The notes under the pieces are model-generated. The model worked only from the letters and a program-made list of their open reading frames with translations, had not been told where the DNA came from and did not search any database. From Peptococcaceae bacterium (GTDB lineage: Bacteria; Bacillota; Peptococcia; Peptococcales; Peptococcaceae): a stretch of DNA of 10,709 nucleotides. Shown in pieces: positions 6,515 through 10,709 of this stretch. A program made the translations under genes and the position numbers. The DNA lies in NCBI GenBank assembly GCA_017622155.1, contig JAGARS010000032.1:1-10709 (forward strand). Reading direction: 5' to 3'. Every line of letters begins with the position of its first letter. Within the stretch, counting starts at the first letter, position 1.

Positions 6515-7552
6515 TTATTCTATCCCGGCCAACAGATCCCGTTCCTGTTCGCTTCGTTTGTTGCGGGTCATCAATTCATTCACCGCATCTTTTACAGGCA
6601 AACCGGCGAACAGCACTCGATACATACATTCGGTAATCGGCATGGAAATACCCATTTCCTTTGCCAGCTCTGCAGTCGCTTTAGTCGTTTTCACACCTTC
6701 TACTACCATGCCCATTTCATTAAAAATCTGCTCCAGACTTTTACCCAGGCCAAGTGCCAGACCGCAGCGATGATTTCGGCTGTGTCGGCTGGTACAAGTT
6801 ACTACCAGGTCACCAATGCCTGTAAGCCCTGAAAATGTGAGCGGATCCGCGCCCAGTGCTGTACCGAAACGAGTAATTTCTGCCATACCACGGGTTAAGA
6901 GCGCAGCCTGTGCATTATCGCCAAACCCCAGCCCTACCGCAATACCGGTAGCAATGGCAATGATATTTTTAATAGCGCCTCCGATTTCGGCACCAATCAA
7001 ATCATCGTTGGTATATACGCGCAATGCAGGAGACATAAACAAATCCTGTACCGCCTCAGCTGCATGTTTGTTGACAGAAGTGGACACAATAGCAGCCGGA
7101 AGACCGCGCCCTACTTCTTCCGCATGGCTTGGGCCATAAAATGCTACAAAGCGTTCCATACTGCCCGGAATCACCTGATTTGCCACCTGACTGAGACGCA
7201 TGTTGCTGCCTACTTCCAGGCCTTTCGCTGTATTGATGAGAATGGCATCGGAAGCAAGATACGGTTTTGCCTGTTCCAGATTTTCGCGCAATGTCTGAGA
7301 AGGCACTGCCAGCACCACAAACTTTGCATCCTGCAGCGCATCAGAAAGGCTGGTAGTAACAGAAATATTCTCAGGCAAATAAATATCCGGGAGATATTTT
7401 TCATTGGTATGCTGTGTATTCATTTCCACTGCCTGTGCTTCACGACGGCACCACATTGTTACCGGAATTCCTTTTTGCGCAAGCACAATCGCCAAAGCTG
7501 TCCCCCAGCTTCCGCATCCCATAATCGTTACTTTCGCCATATTGTCTGCCAT
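6515..7552 (-). CDS. gpsA: Glycerol-3-phosphate dehydrogenase [NAD(P)+] GpsA
   Basis: GpsA reduces dihydroxyacetone phosphate to sn-glycerol 3-phosphate, the backbone for phospholipids, in the cytosol. The 345-residue protein is of normal length. The N-terminal Rossmann fold shows GCGSWGTALA at 12-21. Substrate and catalytic landmarks are TAKGLE at 108-113 (Lys110), GPSHAEEV at 140-147, GAIKNI at 192-197 (catalytic Lys195), GFGDNAQAALLTRG at 209-222 and GDLVVTCTSRHSRNH at 247-261. The frame is open further upstream, but the ATG at 7552 has the site GGGAGG eight bases before it; a second ATG at 7540 is possible and would remove four residues. It begins 13 bases after plsY, whose product uses its glycerol phosphate. 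Confidence 0.97.
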   Translation of the reverse strand: MADNMAKVTIMGCGSWGTALAIVLAQKGIPVTMWCRREAQAVEMNTQHTNEKYLPDIYLPENISVTTSLSDALQDAKFVVLAVPSQTLRENLEQAKPYLASDAILINTAKGLEVGSNMRLSQVANQVIPGSMERFVAFYGPSHAEEVGRGLPAAIVSTSVNKHAAEAVQDLFMSPALRVYTNDDLIGAEIGGAIKNIIAIATGIAVGLGFGDNAQAALLTRGMAEITRFGTALGADPLTFSGLTGIGDLVVTCTSRHSRNHRCGLALGLGKSLEQIFNEMGMVVEGVKTTKATAELAKEMGISMPITECMYRVLFAGLPVKDAVNELMTRNKRSEQERDLLAGIE

Positions 7553-7565
7553 ACACGCCGCCTCC

Positions 7566-8174
7566 CTATTGATCCATTTTTTTCTTGCCAAAAGATAATT
7601 TATTTTCTGTCCCATTCATCAACCGTTTTATATTTGGAATATGCAGATAAATCACATAAGCCGCTGCCGGTATAATGCCAAATACATATACCGGAGAAGC
7701 GCCAAATACATACAATGTAAACGGTGCCAGAAAAGCTGCCAGAATGCTCCCTATCGACATATACCGAATCGTAAAACACACAATTGCTACAAGACTAATC
7801 AATACAATCAGTGTCGGCGGTGACATATACAGCAGCATTCCGCCGCCGGTGGCAATGCCTTTGCCGCCCTTGAACCCGATAAAGCAGCTGAAAGAATGCC
7901 CCAGAATCGCCACGATACCGCCAATTAATGCGCCCCATTCGCCAAAGAGCTGAAACCCGACAAAACATGCCAGCCAGCCTTTCAGCCCATCACAGAACAG
8001 CACCACAAGCCCGATTTTAAACCCAAGCACGCGCCACACATTGGTAAATCCAATATTGCCGCTGCCATGCTCACGAATATTAATACCCTTTAGACGACCA
8101 ACCAGATATCCAAATGGAATCGCACCTAAAAAGTAAGCACATACAATGACTGCTGCTATTTTTAATACATCCAT
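7566..8174 (-). CDS. plsY: Acyl-phosphate:glycerol-3-phosphate acyltransferase PlsY
   Basis: PlsY is an integral membrane enzyme that transfers an acyl group from acyl phosphate to sn-glycerol 3-phosphate, making lysophosphatidic acid. The 202-residue protein is highly hydrophobic, with several membrane segments (about 4-24, 53-76, 79-97, 118-135, 141-175). The three conserved cytosolic motifs are present: HGSGNIGFTNVWRVLG at 36-51 (Phe in place of the usual Ala of GATN), GFKGGKGIATGGG at 100-112 and HIPNIKRLMNGTENKL at 178-193. I chose the ATG at 8174, eight bases after GGGAG. A GTG three codons earlier (8183) would sit on top of that site. It follows der and precedes gpsA by 13 bases. Confidence 0.96.
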   Translation of the reverse strand: MDVLKIAAVIVCAYFLGAIPFGYLVGRLKGINIREHGSGNIGFTNVWRVLGFKIGLVVLFCDGLKGWLACFVGFQLFGEWGALIGGIVAILGHSFSCFIGFKGGKGIATGGGMLLYMSPPTLIVLISLVAIVCFTIRYMSIGSILAAFLAPFTLYVFGASPVYVFGIIPAAAYVIYLHIPNIKRLMNGTENKLSFGKKKMDQ

Positions 8175-8187
8175 TGCTTTCACTCCC

Positions 8188-8232
8188 TACGCAGCAATTT
8201 GCGTATTACACAATTGATAGCGCTCAATTATG
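8188..8232 (-). other. Two adjacent hairpins in the der-plsY gap, the second abutting the plsY ribosome binding site
   Basis: On the minus strand, CATAATTGA (8232-8224) pairs with TCAATTGTG (8217-8209) as a 9-bp stem with one G-U pair around GCGCTA. Four to five bases further on, TACGCA (8205-8200) pairs with TGCGTA (8193-8188) around AATTGC. The second stem touches the GGGAG ribosome binding site at 8187-8183. The CAATT of the first 3' arm could instead pair with AATTG in the second loop, so the two folds may be mutually exclusive. No U-run follows, so it is not a terminator. The regulatory role is inferred. Confidence 0.5.
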
Positions 8233-8247
8233 CAATGAATTCACAGT

Positions 8248-9573
8248 TTATTTTTCGTCTTCAGAACGTTTTCTTACTACAATACGAATTGGTGTTCCTT
8301 CAAACCCGAAATTTTCTCTGATTTTGTTTTCCAGGAATCGTTCATAAGAGAAATGCATAATTTCCGGTTCATTGACAAACAGCACAAAAGTCGGCGGACA
8401 AACACCGCTTTGTGTAGCATAGTAAATTTTCAAACGTTTGCCTTTATCAGATGGAGGCGGATTCAACTGCACCGCATCGCGAATGACTTCATTCAATACA
8501 CTGGTGCTGATACGCAGATTGTTCTGCTCAACACCAAAATTAATCATATCAATCAGTTTGTGTACACGCTGCTTGGTCATAGCCGATACAAAAATCATCG
8601 GTGCATACTGCAGGAACAACAACTCACTGCGAATTTCCTTTTCCATAGTGGACGCAGTTTTATCATCTTTTTCGATCAGGTCCCAGTTATTCACTACCAG
8701 GATAATCGCTTTACCCTGTTCATGAGCATAGCCAACAATTTTTTTATCCTGCTCAATCAAGCCTTCTTCCGCATTGATCACCATCAGCACCACATCAGAG
8801 CGATCTACCGCACGAAGCGAACGGATAACGCTGTAGCGTTCTGTAGTAGTTTCCGCCACTGTGCTTTTGCGGCGCATCCCTGCAGTATCGATAATCACAT
8901 ACTGCTGACCATTGCGTTCAAACGGTGTATCGATAGCATCGCGGGTAGTGCCCGGAATATTGCTGACAATGGCACGTTCCTGCCCTAAAATCGCATTGGT
9001 CAAAGAAGATTTCCCTACATTTGGACGACCAACTACAGCAATCTTGATAACATCCGGCTCATAATCTTCTTCATCGTATTTATCAATCAGCTCCATCAAA
9101 CGATCCAGCAAATCCCCGGTGTTCATACCGTGGCTTGCAGAAATCGGATATGGCTCATCCAGCCCCAGTGAATAAAACTCATACAAATCTTCCAGATGAT
9201 TAAAATCCTCTACCTTGTTGACTGCCAGAATCACATCTTTTTTGGTGCGGCGCAGCATGTTGGCAATTTCCATATCTTCATTGGTAACACCTGCTTTGAT
9301 GTCACACATAAAGATAATCACATCTGCTTCTTCCATGGCCACCTGTGCCTGTGTGCGCACCTGTGCCAGAATGGTATCTTCACTGCGCACTTCAATACCG
9401 CCGGTATCAATCAAAGTAAATTTACGGTTGTTCCATTCCGCATCCTGATACAAACGGTCGCGGGTAACACCGGGATAATCCTCTACAATCGCCATCTTCG
9501 TACGTGTTAAACGATTAAACAAAGTCGATTTCCCCACATTTGGACGGCCTACAATCGCTACAATCGGTTTCAT
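8248..9573 (-). CDS. der: Ribosome-assembly GTPase Der (EngA)
   Basis: Der is an essential tandem GTPase that acts in 50S ribosomal subunit assembly. The 441-residue protein holds two G domains and a C-terminal KH-like domain (about 350-435). G domain 1: GRPNVGKS at 9-16, DYPGVTRD at 32-39, DTGG at 56-59 and a G4 motif NKVE at 119-122. G domain 2: GRPNVGKSS at 182-190, GTTRDAID at 208-215, DTAG at 229-232 and NNWD at 295-298. The G4 motif of domain 1 has Glu where NKxD is usual; the change is conservative. An acidic linker (YDEEDYEPD) separates the G domains. The frame is open to 9636, but the ATG at 9573 with GAAGGGAG seven bases before it gives the family N-terminus MKPIVAIVGRPNVGK. It is the first gene of the operon, driven by the promoter at 9668-9696. 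Confidence 0.97.
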   Translation of the reverse strand: MKPIVAIVGRPNVGKSTLFNRLTRTKMAIVEDYPGVTRDRLYQDAEWNNRKFTLIDTGGIEVRSEDTILAQVRTQAQVAMEEADVIIFMCDIKAGVTNEDMEIANMLRRTKKDVILAVNKVEDFNHLEDLYEFYSLGLDEPYPISASHGMNTGDLLDRLMELIDKYDEEDYEPDVIKIAVVGRPNVGKSSLTNAILGQERAIVSNIPGTTRDAIDTPFERNGQQYVIIDTAGMRRKSTVAETTTERYSVIRSLRAVDRSDVVLMVINAEEGLIEQDKKIVGYAHEQGKAIILVVNNWDLIEKDDKTASTMEKEIRSELLFLQYAPMIFVSAMTKQRVHKLIDMINFGVEQNNLRISTSVLNEVIRDAVQLNPPPSDKGKRLKIYYATQSGVCPPTFVLFVNEPEIMHFSYERFLENKIRENFGFEGTPIRIVVRKRSEDEK

Positions 9574-9661
9574 ATCGTTACTCCCTTCTATTTCACAGCA
9601 TTTATATACGAACTTGCCTCGTATAAACGCCGACACTTTCGGATAAACACAAAAATCCTAT
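9574..9661 (-). promoter_or_regulatory. Structured 5' leader of the der operon
   Basis: If transcription starts about seven bases after the -10, the leader is near 88 bases. It contains a perfect 7-bp hairpin, TATACGA-GGCAAGT-TCGTATA (9625-9605), and a weaker CCGA/TCGG hairpin at 9642-9630. The ribosome binding site GAAGGGAG lies downstream of both and looks unpaired. I do not recognise it as a known riboswitch or ribosomal-protein leader. Confidence 0.4.
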
Positions 9662-9727
9662 CTTAATATTATCTCCGAAAAACGCCATTCCGTCAAGATA
9701 GCATGTGAGATTTTAAGACAGGATTTT
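9652..9727. repeat. 15-bp inverted repeat enclosing the der promoter, with a third copy of its core
   Basis: On the minus strand AAAATCCTGTCTTAA (9727-9713) and TTAAGATAGGATTTT (9666-9652) are inverted copies differing at one base, which becomes a G-U pair in RNA. They are separated by 46 bases holding the whole promoter; the downstream arm covers the expected start of transcription. A further copy of the core CTRTCTTRA (CTATCTTGA, 9701-9693, minus) overlaps the -35 hexamer. This geometry resembles a multi-site operator, but a long-loop terminator for read-through from the upstream gene cannot be excluded. Confidence 0.5.
9668..9696 (-). promoter_or_regulatory. Promoter of the der-plsY-gpsA operon
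   Basis: On the minus strand TTGACG (9696-9691) and GATAAT (9673-9668) are separated by exactly 17 bases. Each hexamer matches the sigma-A consensus at five of six positions. It is the best promoter match in the window. Confidence 0.8.
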
Positions 9728-9767
9728 GCAGTATTCTTTTTAACACAATTTTTAGCTCGCTTATATG

Positions 9768-9797
9768 CAAACCACTCTCTACATTAGGATTGGTTTG
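9768..9797. repeat. Inverted repeat downstream of the metallopeptidase gene
   Basis: CAAACCA (9768-9774) and TGGTTTG (9791-9797) form a 7-bp inverted repeat with a 16-base spacer just after the YgjP-like stop codon. On the minus strand no T-run follows, so it is at best a weak terminator. The 234-base gap 9574-9807 otherwise contains the der promoter, its inverted repeat and the der leader. Confidence 0.3.
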
Positions 9798-9807
9798 TAC
9801 CGGCTTT

Positions 9808-10194
9808 TTATTTTCTATTTAATAGTTTTCTGCGCATCTGCCAGTCCGGCATATACTGATCCAGTTCTGCATAAAAATCTGCGCTGTGATTTGGCACTTT
9901 CAAATGAATCAGCTCATGCAATATCACATATTCCAGACATTCCGGCGGATATTGCACCAGTTTTAAATTGAGCCAGATACGTTTTTTGGTGATGTTGCAG
10001 CTGCCCCATCTGGTTTTCATATCTTTTACACGCCATTCGCTGCAGTACAGCCCGGTTTGCGCTTCCAGAGCGGGAAGCAGTTCAGCTATTTTTGCTTTCA
10101 GTATTGGCCGATACCATTCTTTCAGGTTTTCAACCGGTGTATCGAGCGTATGCAGATCTCCCCATAGCGGTATTGATTTTTTGGTTTGCTTCAT
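9808..10194 (-). CDS. Short YgjP-like (DUF45/M48-related) zinc metallopeptidase
   Basis: This is a predicted zinc-dependent peptidase of the YgjP/SprT-like group; substrates are unknown. The 128-residue protein carries the family core: MKTRWGSCN at 59-67, WLNLKLVQYPPECLEYV at 74-90, the zinc motif HELIH at 93-97 (His93, Glu94, His97) and NHSADFY at 102-108 supplying the third ligand His103, then MPDW. Many members are about 230 residues, with an N-terminal beta-rich region ahead of this core. Here that region is reduced to roughly 20 residues (SIPLWGDLHTLD) before the helix leading into the core. No missing part is visible upstream, where promoter and terminator sequences lie. The start is the ATG at 10194 with a modest CAGGATG site; the open frame upstream to 10263 has no good start. 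All catalytic residues are retained. Confidence 0.82.
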   Translation of the reverse strand: MKQTKKSIPLWGDLHTLDTPVENLKEWYRPILKAKIAELLPALEAQTGLYCSEWRVKDMKTRWGSCNITKKRIWLNLKLVQYPPECLEYVILHELIHLKVPNHSADFYAELDQYMPDWQMRRKLLNRK

Positions 10195-10226
10195 ATTATC
10201 GCATCCTGTTTGGTTATTTTGTTTTG

Positions 10227-10235
10227 AGTATATCA
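10227..10235 (-). promoter_or_regulatory. Extended -10 element for the YgjP-like gene
   Basis: On the minus strand TGATATACT gives an extended -10 (TGnTATACT, hexamer at 10232-10227), 33 bases before the ATG. The -35 position falls in the T-run of the preceding terminator and shows only a poor match, so assignment rests on the -10. Confidence 0.5.
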
Positions 10236-10244
10236 TAAAATCAA

Positions 10245-10286
10245 AATAAAAAACAGACACCAAACCATTTGTTCGGCATCTGTCTT
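10245..10286 (-). terminator. Intrinsic terminator of the YfcC-like transporter gene
   Basis: On the minus strand AAGACAGATGCC (10286-10275) pairs with GGTGTCTGTTTT (10261-10250), a 12-bp stem with three G-U pairs, and the loop can form a few further AAC/GTT pairs. A run of six T follows the G-C-containing stem, then more T-rich sequence. It begins 15 bases after the transporter stop codon. Confidence 0.8.
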
Positions 10287-10300
10287 ATACAATATTTGTT

Positions 10301-10709
10301 TTACAACAGCGCCCCCATTGCCAGAAATGCCATAGTCAATATCAGCACAATGGCAACCAGTTTCACGACATATTTGAGCCAGCGGTCGTAAGGAATATGG
10401 GCTACTGCCAGCCCGCCCATTACCACTGCGCTGGTGGGTGTCAGCAGGTTTACCAGCCCTGATGCGCTTTGGAATGCAGTGATAATCAAAGCGCTTGATA
10501 TATTGGTAAACTCCCCTAGCGGCACCATAATCGGGATGGACAGTGTAGCCAGGCCGGAGCTGGACGGTATCAAAAAGGAAAGCGGCAGATACAGCAAATA
10601 GGTCAATAAGATGAAGAATATGGAGTTCACACCGGATAGGGCCATCTCTCCCCAGTTTAGTATGGTATCTGTGATAAACCCGGAGTTCATAATCACGGTA
10701 ATGCCGCGA
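10301..10709 (-). CDS. YfcC/DcuC-family membrane carrier (C-terminal 136 residues; 5' end outside window)
   Basis: This is the end of an integral membrane transporter of the DcuC-like superfamily, closest in feel to the YfcC group, whose members are annotated as carriers of C4-dicarboxylates or of amino acids linked to arginine catabolism. The substrate cannot be told from this fragment. Visible features are GITVIMNSGFITDTIL at the open end, a hydrophobic segment with FLIPSSSGLATLSIPIMVPL, the conserved FQSASGLVNLLTPTSAVVMG, then IPYDRWLKYVVKL and a final membrane helix ending MGALL. The PSSSG and TPTS loops are the re-entrant hairpin-type motifs expected in this ion-transporter fold. The frame is open to the window edge, so the gene is cut by the window; an internal GTG at 10696 is not a plausible start because conserved sequence continues upstream of it. 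Confidence 0.85.
   Translation of the reverse strand, partial: RGITVIMNSGFITDTILNWGEMALSGVNSIFFILLTYLLYLPLSFLIPSSSGLATLSIPIMVPLGEFTNISSALIITAFQSASGLVNLLTPTSAVVMGGLAVAHIPYDRWLKYVVKLVAIVLILTMAFLAMGALL

Noticed and set aside
8353..8988. Long plus-strand open frame opposite der
   Set aside because: It is antisense to the conserved der coding sequence, without ribosome binding site or recognisable protein features.
9652..9727. Miniature mobile element suggested by terminal inverted repeats
   Set aside because: No target-site duplication is visible, the unit is only 76 bases and its interior is a working-looking promoter; an operator or RNA stem is simpler.
9768..9797. Terminator for the YgjP-like gene
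   Set aside because: The 7-bp inverted repeat has a 16-base loop and no U-run on the minus strand; kept only as a repeat.

Overview
The window is ordinary chromosomal DNA of a low-to-medium GC Gram-positive-lineage bacterium, with dense coding, AGGAGG-type ribosome binding sites, frequent GTG/TTG starts and sigma-A-like promoters. The copper-amine-oxidase-N repeats on a secreted cell-wall hydrolase, the der-plsY-gpsA cluster and the style of the purine enzymes fit Firmicutes. Negativicutes is my best guess (inference only; no rRNA is present). I see no tRNA, rRNA, CRISPR array, insertion sequence, prophage or plasmid signature.

Layout. Positions 1-1889, minus strand: purine biosynthesis, transcribed purE, purM, purN (purN runs off the left edge). 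Positions 1939-3231, minus: a secreted glucosaminidase-like cell-wall enzyme just upstream of purE, with its own promoter near 3312-3340 and no visible terminator before purE. Positions 3232-3534: divergent promoter region. Positions 3535-4056, plus: a cyclophilin with promoter and terminator. Positions 4218-5179, plus: a 61-residue orphan small protein followed by a UPF0173 metallo-hydrolase, ending at a strong bidirectional terminator (5200-5237). Positions 5268-9573, minus: an apparent five-gene operon der, plsY, gpsA, DUF1232 protein, YlmA/ModF-like ABC ATPase, running from a good promoter at 9668-9696 to the shared terminator. Positions 9808-10194, minus: a short YgjP-like zinc metallopeptidase with its own promoter. 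Positions 10301-10709, minus: the C-terminal end of a YfcC/DcuC-type membrane carrier with its terminator.

How the genes work together. PurE, PurM and PurN act in de novo IMP synthesis. GpsA makes sn-glycerol 3-phosphate and PlsY acylates it to lysophosphatidic acid, so these adjacent genes feed the first steps of phospholipid synthesis; Der is the double-GTPase ribosome-assembly factor commonly found beside them. The remaining genes are single-function housekeeping or uncharacterised genes.

I found no convincing undescribed system. The items most worth a second look are regulatory or small: a near-perfect 15-bp inverted repeat enclosing the der promoter, with a third copy of its core on the -35 element; two adjacent hairpins abutting the plsY ribosome binding site; the 61-residue orphan ORF; and the unusually short YgjP-like peptidase.
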